NCBI GenBank assembly: GCA_000612485.1
Contig: CP007494.1
Coordinates: 1,054,001-1,118,000 of the forward strand
Source: Bordetella holmesii ATCC 51541
GTDB taxonomy: Bacteria; Pseudomonadota; Gammaproteobacteria; Burkholderiales; Burkholderiaceae_B
DNA length: 64,000 bases
Reading direction: 5' to 3'
Positions 47,431-56,170 of this stretch are shown here, one piece after another. How positions within the stretch are numbered: position 1 is the stretch's first letter; each line of letters opens with the position of its first letter. The translations under genes and the position numbers were made by a program. The notes beneath the pieces were generated by a model, which ran no database searches, was not told where the DNA came from, and saw nothing but the letters and a program-made list of their open reading frames with translations.

Positions 47431-49728
47431 CTATTGCGTATCCGCATTATGCTTTTGTTGCAAGGTCTCGCCCATAGTATCGGACGAACTCGCCAAACGG
47501 GTCAACAAGATAGAGACCCTCGCGCCGCCTTCCTTGCGATTGGCAATATCGATGCGCCCGCCATGTTCTTCCACGATCTTACGCACAATTGCCAATCCTA
47601 ACCCAGTGCCATGGGCTTTGGTCGTGACATAAGGTTCAAAGGCGCGCTGCATCACCTGCGGCGGAAAACCCGGGCCATTGTCTGCCACCGTAAACCGGAC
47701 CGCGGCAGTTTCAGACCCATCCGAATGAGGAATACGCGTCAGTTGGGTCAAGACCTTGACCTGAGCGTCTTCGCCTTTTTCATTGACCGCATCCCTGGCA
47801 TTTGCCAGCAGATTATGAATGACCTGCCGTAATTGGGTCGAATCTCCCTCGATGACAGGCAAACCTTCGGCCAGCTCGACGTCCAGGCGCGGGCCGCCAT
47901 TGCGTACCTGCCCGTCCATCGGATCCCAACCGTACAACGCCAGGACATCGGCCACCAGGCCGTTGACGTCGATGGGCTGCATGACTGCCGGCGGCGTGCG
48001 GGCATATTCGCGAAAGTCATCCACCATCTGCTTGAGCGAGCCGACCTGGTTGACGATGGTGTTGGTGGCGCGTTCGAGCATCTGCGCTTCGCGCGGCGGC
48101 AGATGAGCCGCCAGCTTCATGGCCAGCCGCTCGGCCGATAGCTGAATGGGTGTGAGGGGATTCTTGATCTCGTGAGCCAGCCTGCGGGCCACCTCGCCCC
48201 AGGCCATGGTGCGGTTGGCGGAAATCACCTCGGTGATGTCGTCAAACACCACCAGATAGCCATTGCCACGCTCGTCCACGCGCAAATGTGTGCCGCGCGC
48301 CAGCAGAATGATGGGTTGCCCGCCGGCCTGCCCTGGCGTGATCTCGAATTGCTGCTGCCAGTGCTGCCGCTCCGAGCCTACGGCTTCATGCGCCGAAAAG
48401 GCTTCGCGCACGATGCCCGCGAAGGCCAACATGCCGTCGGCGGTTTCCAGCGGGCGCCCGATGACCGACCGCAGGTCCGCCTGCAGGATGTTCTGCGCGC
48501 CCTGGTTGACGGTGGTGACACGGAATGACTCGTCAAACGCCAATACGCCGGAAGACAGATTGGCCAGCACGCTTTCGAGATAGACGTTGGTGCGCTCGAG
48601 CTGACGCCGGTTGCTCTCGACCATCTGGCGCGCCTCGTCGAGCTGGCGCGTCATGGCATTGAAGGAGCGGGTCAGGTGGCCGAGCTCGTCGCGCGCGGGC
48701 GGCTCGGGCAGGGGCCGGTAGTCGCCCACGCTGACGGCCTGCGTGCCAGCGGCCAACGACAGCAACGGGCGCACCAGGCGCTTGGACAACGACAATGCCA
48801 CGGCAATGGCCGCAAACACGGCCAACAGCAACGCCAGCGTCAGTGTGATGCCGTAGAGCTTGCGCAAGCCCAAGCGCGAGAGCGCAAGCTCCTGATAGTC
48901 GCGGAAACCCTGCTGCACGCGGTTGGCGTTGCGCGCGATCTGCTCGGGAACATTCTGCATCAACTGCAACCAGCGCGGCTCCCCGGCCCCGGCCAGCGAA
49001 CTGTCAAAGCGCACCGGCGTATTCAGCGGGATCACCACCCGCAGATGCAGCCCGTCTTCGGCGCCTGCGACGCCAGGGTCGTCGGCTTCGGCGGCCGAAT
49101 AACCTCGCGCCAATTTAAGCTGATTCAGGACGGTCGACGGCGGCGTTGGCGGGACCAGCTGACCGAACTTATTGGTCGAAAACGCCAGGGGCCGGCCGCT
49201 GCCGGTAAAGACCAGGGCCTCCTGCACGCCGTTGCCCTCGCGCAGCCGCGTCAGGGCCAGCGGAATGTCGGCGTCCGGCAGATTGTTCAGTTCGGAGGCC
49301 ATGGCCCGGGCGCGCGCGTCCAGGTCAGCCAGTTGCGAGTCCAAGGCGGCGCGCCCGAGATTCAGGCCGGCTTCCAGTGCACTGTCGACCCGGACGTTGA
49401 ACCAGGACTCGATCGAGCGCGACAGAAACTGCACCGACAGGGTGTAGATCAGCGCGCCCGGCACCACTCCGATCAGGGCAAACGCCAACGCAAAACGGGC
49501 CGTCAGACGGGCGCCGAACATGCGCCGCCGTATCTGGCGTGCCAGGCGCACGGTCAGTGCCACCACCCAGACAAAGAGCGCCAGGGCGAACACCCCGTTG
49601 AGGATGAGTAAAACGTCGTAATACCGCGCCAGGCGCGATGCGTTGCCCGTGGACCAGACCAGCAGGCCCAACAAGGACAGCCCGCTGATGGCCCCGACGA
49701 TCAAGGCCAGCCGCAATAAGACTCTCAT
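47431..49728 (-). CDS. NtrY-like sensor histidine kinase
   Basis: The 765-residue inner-membrane kinase starts MRVLLRLALIVGAISG. TM helices lie at ~5-25, ~40-65 and ~90-115, followed by a periplasmic sensor region and a further TM near 300. HAMP (LVRPLLSLAAGTQAVSVGDY), PAS (~405-510), HisKA with WGEVARRLAHEIKNPLTPIQ (phospho-His) and HATPase with NLLANARDAV and DNGPGFP complete it. It pairs with the downstream response regulator, and its N-terminus overlaps the DUF4390 gene by 4 bp. The signal sensed is not known. Confidence 0.92.
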   Translation of the reverse strand: MRVLLRLALIVGAISGLSLLGLLVWSTGNASRLARYYDVLLILNGVFALALFVWVVALTVRLARQIRRRMFGARLTARFALAFALIGVVPGALIYTLSVQFLSRSIESWFNVRVDSALEAGLNLGRAALDSQLADLDARARAMASELNNLPDADIPLALTRLREGNGVQEALVFTGSGRPLAFSTNKFGQLVPPTPPSTVLNQLKLARGYSAAEADDPGVAGAEDGLHLRVVIPLNTPVRFDSSLAGAGEPRWLQLMQNVPEQIARNANRVQQGFRDYQELALSRLGLRKLYGITLTLALLLAVFAAIAVALSLSKRLVRPLLSLAAGTQAVSVGDYRPLPEPPARDELGHLTRSFNAMTRQLDEARQMVESNRRQLERTNVYLESVLANLSSGVLAFDESFRVTTVNQGAQNILQADLRSVIGRPLETADGMLAFAGIVREAFSAHEAVGSERQHWQQQFEITPGQAGGQPIILLARGTHLRVDERGNGYLVVFDDITEVISANRTMAWGEVARRLAHEIKNPLTPIQLSAERLAMKLAAHLPPREAQMLERATNTIVNQVGSLKQMVDDFREYARTPPAVMQPIDVNGLVADVLALYGWDPMDGQVRNGGPRLDVELAEGLPVIEGDSTQLRQVIHNLLANARDAVNEKGEDAQVKVLTQLTRIPHSDGSETAAVRFTVADNGPGFPPQVMQRAFEPYVTTKAHGTGLGLAIVRKIVEEHGGRIDIANRKEGGARVSILLTRLASSSDTMGETLQQKHNADTQ

Positions 49729-50309
49729 GAGGGATCCCGCGCGGGCGCGGTGAGGGTGAAGGAGAACTCCCGCCAAGGCGTCGAGGCAGCCCAGGCGCTG
49801 CTGTTCAACGCATTGACCTGAAACGGACGCGCCAGCAAGGACGTATCCAGACGCACGCGTAGCTGACCGGTATACACCTCGCCCGCCTCGAACTCGGAGG
49901 AGTCAGCCAGGCGCCAATCACGGATCCGTCTGACGACATCCATGGCATCGTCAAGCGAGGCCACGTTCAGGGAGAGCTCACCCTGCCCCACGCGCCACTG
50001 GCGCGTGAGGGCGTTGTAGCTCACCCGCCAGGTCATGCTGGTGTCGACCAGGCTGCGGTCAAACCACCACCAACGCGCCTTGGTTATCTGAATGTCCGCC
50101 GTGAAATACAAAGGCAGACCGCGCTGCGCGGCATCGCGCAGCTGGTCATTGAGGGGGAAGTCGACATCCGCATTAATGGCCAGCCGCCCGTCCTGAATGA
50201 TCGGGTCTATTGTCTCGACCGCCGGTTCGGAGGCGAATGCCCGCCCTCCCTCTCCAAACCAAAAAGGGGCGATAGCCAACAAGAAGGCGACAATTAGACG
50301 AACAATCAT
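49725..50309 (-). CDS. DUF4390-family envelope protein
   Basis: The 194-residue protein has a signal peptide (MIVRLIVAFLLAIAPFWFGEGGRAFA) and a beta-rich body with KARWWWFDRSLVDTSMTWRVSYN and RQWRVGQGELSLNVASLDDAM, the pattern of DUF4390 proteins. These always sit between rsmB and the ntrY-like kinase in betaproteobacteria. It is likely exported to the periplasm. It may assist the kinase as a sensory partner, which is inferred from conserved linkage only. Confidence 0.82.
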   Translation of the reverse strand: MIVRLIVAFLLAIAPFWFGEGGRAFASEPAVETIDPIIQDGRLAINADVDFPLNDQLRDAAQRGLPLYFTADIQITKARWWWFDRSLVDTSMTWRVSYNALTRQWRVGQGELSLNVASLDDAMDVVRRIRDWRLADSSEFEAGEVYTGQLRVRLDTSLLARPFQVNALNSSAWAASTPWREFSFTLTAPARDPS

Positions 50310-50351
50310 GGACTTTCAATAGGGGCATGCTATGTCCCTATTCTTGGCGAT

Positions 50352-51683
50352 TCAGGGCCGCTTGGCAAACAAGGCATAGAAAAAACCATCATGCTGCGAC
50401 TCGGGTGTTGCATTCACCGCAACTGGCAGCAGTTGGCCCGGGGAAGGCAGCGCCTGGGCGTCGGCATGACGAGCCGCAAATGCCCGGGCCTGGGCCTGGC
50501 CTTCGGCCGGAAAAATAGAGCAGGTCACATAAAGCAGATGCCCGCCCGGGGCAACCACCTCCCACAAAGCATCCGCGATCCGGGCCTGTAAGGCAGCCGT
50601 GCGAGCGACGTCCGGAGCGCGGCGCAGCCAGCGAATGTCGGGATGACGCCTGACGATACCCGAGGCCGTGCACGGCACATCCGCCAGTACCGCATCAAAG
50701 GGCCTGCCATCCCACCAGCTACGGGGGTTGGCCGCATCGCCGGTGAGCAATTGCGCACCATGCAGGCCCAAACGTTCGAGATTCTGTCCGACCCTCTCCA
50801 GGCGGCGCGAGTCATTATCCAGGGCCACCAGATCCAACTGCGCGATTTCCAACATGTGCGCGGTCTTGCCTCCAGGAGCGGCGCAAGCATCGAGCACACG
50901 CATCCCATCGGCGAGCGGCAACAAGGGCGCGGCCAACTGCGCACCGGCATCCTGCACCGACCACCACCCTTGCGAATAGCCCGGCAATTGGGTCACTGGC
51001 TTGGGTTCGAGCACCACCAGCCCGAACTCGCCGGTCGGGCGCGCGGCGATCCCGGCAGCCGTAAACGCCTCGATCACCTGCTCCCGGCTGGCCCGCCTGC
51101 GGTTGATCCGCAAGGTCAGCGGCGCGGGTACGTTGGCGGCCTGCAGCAAGGTTTGCCATTGTTGGGGATAAAACTGCTTGAGCGTCTTGATCCACCACTG
51201 AGGATGATTCCAGCGCACGACCGGATCGTTGGCCAGTTCGGCCGCGAACGTGTCGCGCTCGCGCAAGAATCGCCGCAGACTGCCGTTGATCAAACCCTTG
51301 AATCCGGCCAGCCGCGGGTTGCTCGCGGCAGCCGTCACGGCCTGATCCACCACGGTATGCGGCGCATAGACCGGCATACCGGGCACGGTCTGGCCGGGCT
51401 GGTCCGGCTCTTTGAGCAAGGCCAGCGACACGCGCAGCAACGCACCGGCCAGCGGCGCAGGCTCGCGTGGCACCAGACGATTGGCAATCGTATCGGCCCA
51501 GCCCATATAGCGCATGGCATGAAACGACACGGCCTGAGTGGCCGGGCGTAGCCCGGGCTCGGTGTCGGCCAGGGCATCGGTAAGAGAACGGCCTTCGTCA
51601 ACGGCCTGCACTGCGGCTGCGGCGGACAAAAGAACGGCGGACAAGGGTGGGGCCAGATTGCCCGATTCGGAAGCAGAAGCCAT
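50352..51683 (-). CDS. rsmB: 16S rRNA (cytosine(967)-C(5))-methyltransferase
   Basis: The protein of about 443 residues has an N-terminal NusB-like RNA-binding domain (~1-150) and a Rossmann methyltransferase domain with SAM motif VLDACAAPGGKTAHMLE, DVPCTASGIVRRHPDIRWLRR and the nucleophile-region Cys in YVTCSIFPAEGQ. It modifies 16S rRNA C967. I prefer the ATG at 51683 (MASASESGNL) with GGAA upstream; an ATG at 51695 is also possible. It heads the rsmB-DUF4390-ntrY-ntrX-trkA-trkH run. Confidence 0.94.
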   Translation of the reverse strand: MASASESGNLAPPLSAVLLSAAAAVQAVDEGRSLTDALADTEPGLRPATQAVSFHAMRYMGWADTIANRLVPREPAPLAGALLRVSLALLKEPDQPGQTVPGMPVYAPHTVVDQAVTAAASNPRLAGFKGLINGSLRRFLRERDTFAAELANDPVVRWNHPQWWIKTLKQFYPQQWQTLLQAANVPAPLTLRINRRRASREQVIEAFTAAGIAARPTGEFGLVVLEPKPVTQLPGYSQGWWSVQDAGAQLAAPLLPLADGMRVLDACAAPGGKTAHMLEIAQLDLVALDNDSRRLERVGQNLERLGLHGAQLLTGDAANPRSWWDGRPFDAVLADVPCTASGIVRRHPDIRWLRRAPDVARTAALQARIADALWEVVAPGGHLLYVTCSIFPAEGQAQARAFAARHADAQALPSPGQLLPVAVNATPESQHDGFFYALFAKRP

Positions 51684-51782
51684 GCGGAATTCCATATGCA
51701 GAACCGCTATGGTAGCCGTTCGCCGCGCTGCGCTGCTCACCCGGCCCACCGGGATCGTCCGCGGCGGCCGGATCCGGCCCGG

Positions 51783-52958
51783 TCAGCCGCGCAAAAGCTC
51801 GCGGCTGATAATGAGCTTCTGTACTTCGGTAGCCCCCTCGTAAATGCGCAAGGAGCGGATGTCACGATACAGCCGCTCCAAAATATGGCCACGCACTACG
51901 CCCTTGCCACCAAACATCTGCAGGACCCGGTCAATGACCCGCTGGGCCGACTCCGTGGCGGCCATCTTGGCCATCGCGGTCTCCATGGTCGAGGATCGCT
52001 GCTGAACGTCACGCACCCAGGCCGCCCGATAGGTCAGCAACGCCGATTGATCGATCTCGGTGGCCGCATCGCCCAGCGCGGCCTGCGTCAGTTGGAAATC
52101 CGCCAGCGTCTGGCCGAACATCTTGCGCTGCCGGACATGGGCCAATCCTTCGGTCAGGGCTCTGCGGGCAAAACCCACGGCGGCGGCCGCCACCGAGGTA
52201 CGGAAGACGTCCAACGTCCGCATGGCTATCTTGAAGCCCTGCCCTTCCTCGCCCAGCCTCTGGTGAGCCGGCACCCGGCAATTCTGCAACTGCAGTGTCG
52301 CCAACGGATGCGGCGACATCACATCGATCTGCTCCTGTACCACCAGCCCCGGCGTATCGGCATCGACGATAAACGCCGAAATGCCGCTGGAGCCAGCGAC
52401 ACCCGTGCGCGCGAAGATGCAATAGAAGTCCGCCAGGCCGCCGTTGGAGATCCAGGTTTTCGTGCCGTCGAGCCGATAACTGTCGCCTTGGGCCTGGGCG
52501 CGGCACTGCAGGGCGGCCACGTCCGAGCCCGCCTCCGGCTCGGAAAGGGCAAACGCGGCAATTTTTTGGCCCTGCGCCACGGCGGGCAGATACGCCGCCT
52601 GCTGCTGCGGGCTGCCCGCCAGCGAAATCGCCCCGTTGCCCAGCCCCTGCATGGCGAACGCGAAGTCCGCCAGTGCATGATGGCGCGCCAGGGTTTCGCG
52701 TATGACGCACAGACTCAGCGCATCGAGGCCGGGCAAGGCGCCGCCCAAGTTGCCGTCAGGGCCGCCGGGTACGCTGTAGCGCAGCCAGCCGGCCTGGCCC
52801 AGCGAGCGCACCAATTGCTGGCACGCGCCAAGAACGTCCGTTTCATCCAGCCGCACCAGGTGAGTCTGACACCACTGCTCAAGTTCCTGAGCCAGAACCC
52901 GATGCCGCTCCTGCAGAAAGGGCCATTGCAACCAATCCCAGGCTTGCCGTTCACACAT
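51783..52958 (-). CDS. acyl-CoA dehydrogenase
   Basis: The 391-residue flavoprotein oxidises an acyl-CoA to the 2-enoyl-CoA. Motifs in order are FALSEPEAGSDVAAL, GTKTWISNGGLADFYCIFART, the FAD-binding RKMFGQTLADFQ, QMFGGKGVVRGH and RIYEGATEVQ with the catalytic-base Glu. I chose the ATG at 52958 (MCERQAWDWLQW), with AAGGAG 5 bp upstream; the frame is open beyond but that extension overlaps the Bug gene. It lies 2 bp after the Bug receptor gene, so the two are co-transcribed. The natural acyl chain is unknown. Confidence 0.92.
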   Translation of the reverse strand: MCERQAWDWLQWPFLQERHRVLAQELEQWCQTHLVRLDETDVLGACQQLVRSLGQAGWLRYSVPGGPDGNLGGALPGLDALSLCVIRETLARHHALADFAFAMQGLGNGAISLAGSPQQQAAYLPAVAQGQKIAAFALSEPEAGSDVAALQCRAQAQGDSYRLDGTKTWISNGGLADFYCIFARTGVAGSSGISAFIVDADTPGLVVQEQIDVMSPHPLATLQLQNCRVPAHQRLGEEGQGFKIAMRTLDVFRTSVAAAAVGFARRALTEGLAHVRQRKMFGQTLADFQLTQAALGDAATEIDQSALLTYRAAWVRDVQQRSSTMETAMAKMAATESAQRVIDRVLQMFGGKGVVRGHILERLYRDIRSLRIYEGATEVQKLIISRELLRG

Positions 52959-52960
52959 AC

Positions 52961-53920
52961 TTACTCCTTGCCTGCAAACTGCTGCAGCAACGGCGTCCAG
53001 CCGACCAGCGTGTCGTTGACATAGCGGCCAAAGGCCGCGGCATCGCGGAAGTCGACCTTCAGGCCGAACTGATCGGCACAATTGGCAAACTCCGGGGTCC
53101 GTGTCGCGACGTCGAACGCATCCTGCAGTCGCTTGACATGGGCCGCATCCATGCCCGCGGGTCCGACAATGCCCAACAGACTCGGCGCCACCAGGTCGTA
53201 GCCCTGCTCTTTGAGCGTAGGGGCATCGAAGCCCGGCATACGTTCGTCGGTATAGACCGACAACAACCGCAGGCGTCCATCGCGCACGTAGGGCACCCAT
53301 TCAGCGGTCTGCGCCATGAAATCCACATCGCCTCGCAGCAAAGCAGAGATCGACTCCGGACCACTCTTGTATGGCACATGCACCCATTGCGTTCCTATCG
53401 CCTGGGCCAGCCGCTCCGTGGTCAGGTGCTGGGGCGTTCCGATGCCAGCCGTGCTGTAGCTCATGGCCGTCTTGCCGCGCTTGGCCGCCGCGATCAGATC
53501 CGCCAGGGTTTTATAGGGTGAATCGGCACGCACCAGCAATCCCACCTGGTACTGCGCCACCATGGCCACCGGGGTGAGCTCCTTGGTGACATCGTATTTA
53601 TTGCCCGGGTTGAGCACCTGGTTGAGTACGCCGCCCGTCGACAGCGACGCGATGCTGTAGCCATCGGGACGCTGACGCGTGATGTAGCTCACCGACAGGG
53701 AGGAACCCGCGCCGGGCCGGTTTTCGATGATCACGGTCTGACCGAGCTGTTTGCCGACATCGTTGGCCAGCACCCGATTGCAGACATCGGTGCCACCTCC
53801 GGCGCCATAGCCCACGACCAGACTGACCGGGTTGCTGGGATAGCCTGCCGCCAGCGCGGCAGAGCCCAGAATCGACAGGCAGGCGCAGGCCACCGCGTGC
53901 TTGAAGAGGGAGTGATTCAT
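52961..53920 (-). CDS. Bug-family tripartite tricarboxylate transporter receptor
   Basis: The 319-residue periplasmic protein has a signal peptide (MNHSLFKHAVACACLSILGS, cleaved near LAAGYPS) and Bug signatures VSLVVGYGAGGGTDVCNR, VIIENRPGAGSSLSVSYI and DGYSIASL. Its co-transcription with the acyl-CoA dehydrogenase suggests it binds an acid or amide that is later activated to a CoA thioester. The promoter region upstream has been split from its divergent partner by the second IS1001-like element 80 bp away. Confidence 0.9.
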   Translation of the reverse strand: MNHSLFKHAVACACLSILGSAALAAGYPSNPVSLVVGYGAGGGTDVCNRVLANDVGKQLGQTVIIENRPGAGSSLSVSYITRQRPDGYSIASLSTGGVLNQVLNPGNKYDVTKELTPVAMVAQYQVGLLVRADSPYKTLADLIAAAKRGKTAMSYSTAGIGTPQHLTTERLAQAIGTQWVHVPYKSGPESISALLRGDVDFMAQTAEWVPYVRDGRLRLLSVYTDERMPGFDAPTLKEQGYDLVAPSLLGIVGPAGMDAAHVKRLQDAFDVATRTPEFANCADQFGLKVDFRDAAAFGRYVNDTLVGWTPLLQQFAGKE

Positions 53921-54000
53921 TTCTGTTTGTCTCCGTTATATGAGCGGCTGCTGCCGCTTCTTTTTGGATAGCCGTCGCACAGACGCGACGCCAATAATTT

Positions 54001-55306
54001 GGTTCATCGCGGAATAGCGTGGAGCCGTGCTTGATTGCCGTTACGCTTGATCCTTGATTTTTCAAGGATCAAGGCCGGGATCATGCTGGACCGCAAGACG
54101 ATCGAGAGGTTGGGTGGGTGGGAGGGTTATCGGGTGGAGCGGGTCGTGTGGCCTGAAGGTGAGAGCCGGACGGTCACGATTTACCTGAAGCCTTCAGCGC
54201 GAACGATGCACTGCGAGCACTGCGGCAACCGATGTCGGCAGGTGCATGAGACGACCACGCGCCGGGTGCGGGATCTGCCGCTAATGGCGCTGCGAGTGAC
54301 GCTGGTAGTGCCGCGTCGGCGGGTCTGGTGCGAGCAGTGCGGTGGACCGCATCTGGAGAGGCTGAGCTGGCTGGGCCGTTACCAGCGAGTGACCGACCGG
54401 CTGGCCGAGGCGGTCAGCCAGTTGCTTGAGTCCAGCAACATTCTGGCCGTGGCGCGCTTCTTCCAACTGGGTTGGCACACGGTCAAGGCGCTGGACAAGG
54501 CCCTGCTGCGACGGGCGATCCAAGAGCCGGACTGGAGCCAGATCCACTACCTAGCGATGGACGAGTTCGCTCTACACAAGGGCCATCGTTATGCCACGGT
54601 CGTTGTCGATCCGATCCGCCGTCAGGTGCTATGGATCGGTGATGGCCGCTCGCGCGAGACGGCCAGAGCCTTCTTCGAACAACTGCCAACTGGGGTTGCC
54701 CAGCAGATCCGGGCCGTAGCGATCGACATGACGACGGCCTATGAGCTGGAGATCCAGGCCAACTGCCCCAACGCCGAGATCGTCTACGACCTGTTCCACG
54801 TCGTGGCCAAGTACGGCCGTGAAGTGATAGACCGGGTGCGTGTAGACCAAGCGAACCAGTTGCGGCACGACAAGCCGGCCCGCCGGGTGATCAAGTCCAG
54901 TCGCTGGCTACTGCTGCGCAATCGCAAAAACCTCGATCCGTGCCAATCGGTAAAGTTGGACGAGTTGCTCCAGGCCAACCAGCCCTTGCTCACCGCTTAT
55001 CTGATGCGCGATGAGCTCAAACAGCTGTGGTTCTACCAACACCCCGGCTACGCCCGCCAGGCATGGGATCACTGGCTGCAACAGGCTCAGGGCAGCGGCA
55101 TCGCCGCCTTGGCTCACTTCGCGCTCAAGCTAAAAGCCTATCTGCACGGGATTCTGTCTCGCTGTCGCCACCGGCTCAACACCAGCATCGTCGAGGGCAT
55201 CAACAACACCATCAAAGTCATCAAGCGCCGCGCCTACGGCTACCGCGATCAGGAGTACTTCTTCCTCAAGATCCGGTCTGCATTCCCCGGTATTCCTCGA
55301 TGAACC
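54001..55306 (+). mobile_element. IS1001-like element (ISL3 family), copy 2
   Basis: This is a second 1306-bp copy with the same termini as the element at 26259. It is flanked by a perfect 8-bp target duplication, AATAATTT, at 53993-54000 and 55307-55314. It sits in the former divergent promoter region between the Bug receptor gene and the SDR operon. The two copies are in direct orientation 26.4 kb apart. Confidence 0.97.
54083..55303 (+). CDS. ISL3-family transposase (IS1001-like), copy 2
   Basis: The 406-residue product is identical in translation to that of copy 1, with the same zinc-binding Cys pairs, HTH and ISL3 DDE motifs. The gene differs from copy 1 at three bases that I could see (a GAA/GAG change near residue 13 and two third-position changes in the PTGVAQ stretch near 54690), all silent. 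The frame is intact and the element is bounded by a perfect target duplication, so it is likely a recent insertion. Confidence 0.96.
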   Translation: MLDRKTIERLGGWEGYRVERVVWPEGESRTVTIYLKPSARTMHCEHCGNRCRQVHETTTRRVRDLPLMALRVTLVVPRRRVWCEQCGGPHLERLSWLGRYQRVTDRLAEAVSQLLESSNILAVARFFQLGWHTVKALDKALLRRAIQEPDWSQIHYLAMDEFALHKGHRYATVVVDPIRRQVLWIGDGRSRETARAFFEQLPTGVAQQIRAVAIDMTTAYELEIQANCPNAEIVYDLFHVVAKYGREVIDRVRVDQANQLRHDKPARRVIKSSRWLLLRNRKNLDPCQSVKLDELLQANQPLLTAYLMRDELKQLWFYQHPGYARQAWDHWLQQAQGSGIAALAHFALKLKAYLHGILSRCRHRLNTSIVEGINNTIKVIKRRAYGYRDQEYFFLKIRSAFPGIPR

Positions 55307-55429
55307 AATAATTTCGCATGGTTAAAAGATCATATATATAGATGTTTATACTAATGCTTTTTTGGCTGCGGCGGATAAGCTCCCTGGACAACAAGACAGA
55401 CAGGCTGCGACCTGCAAGGAGACGACAAC

Positions 55430-56170
55430 GTGAGCAGCAAGCGTGTGCTGGTGACGGGCGCCAGCAAAGGGATAGGCAAGGCCATCTGCCAACGCCTGAC
55501 GGCCGACGGCTATGCCGTGGTGGGAGTGGCCCGTACGCCACCGGCCGATCCGCCTGCCGGCATGGTTTTCCATGCCGTCGATCTGAGCGACACCGACGCG
55601 GTGACCGCGTTTCTGGCCAGCCTGGCCGACAGCGAACCTTTCTATGGCTTGGTCAATAACGTCGGTCTCGTTCCGACCGGCAAGCTCGACGATGTTCGCA
55701 GCGAAGACCTCTACCGCGCCGTGCAGCTAAATGTCGACGTAGCACTGCGTTTTACTCAGGCGGTGACGCGTGGCATGCGCTCTCGGGGGCAAGGCCGCAT
55801 CGTCAACATGGTATCGCGCGCCGCGCTGGGGAAGGCCGAGCGCACTGTCTACAGCATGACCAAAGCCGGACTCATCGGTATGACCCGGACCTGGGCACTG
55901 GAACTCGCGGCCGACGGCATCACGGTCAATGCGATTGCGCCAGGCCCTATAGAAACCGACTTTTTCGCGGGCGCCAACGATGCCCAGCGCACCCGCCAGT
56001 TGCTTGCCGCCATCCCTGCGGGCCGCATGGGAAAACCGGAGGACGTCGCTCACGCGGTGGCCTATTTCATGGATGAGCGCTGCGGCTTTGTCACCGGCCA
56101 GACCCATATGGTCTGCGGCGGAATGACCATAGGCACGGCCTGCCCCCCCGACACAAAGGACGCGATATGA
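55430..56170 (+). CDS. SDR-family oxidoreductase
   Basis: The 246-residue short-chain dehydrogenase starts at GTG 55430 with AAGGAG 9 bp upstream. It has the NAD(P) motif TGASKGIGKAI, VNNVG, the catalytic serine in VSRAALGK and YSMTKAG with Tyr and Lys, and GPIETDFF. The FabG-like fold is clear but the substrate is not. It is the first gene of a run: its end overlaps the cyclase-family gene by 4 bp. Its promoter must lie between the IS1001-like copy and 55430, where an AT-rich stretch is seen. Confidence 0.9.
   Translation: MSSKRVLVTGASKGIGKAICQRLTADGYAVVGVARTPPADPPAGMVFHAVDLSDTDAVTAFLASLADSEPFYGLVNNVGLVPTGKLDDVRSEDLYRAVQLNVDVALRFTQAVTRGMRSRGQGRIVNMVSRAALGKAERTVYSMTKAGLIGMTRTWALELAADGITVNAIAPGPIETDFFAGANDAQRTRQLLAAIPAGRMGKPEDVAHAVAYFMDERCGFVTGQTHMVCGGMTIGTACPPDTKDAI

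Noticed and set aside
26259..55306. The DNA between the two IS1001-like copies as a composite transposon
   Set aside because: The enclosed genes are core housekeeping genes in conserved betaproteobacterial order, and each IS has its own target duplication, so the copies inserted independently.
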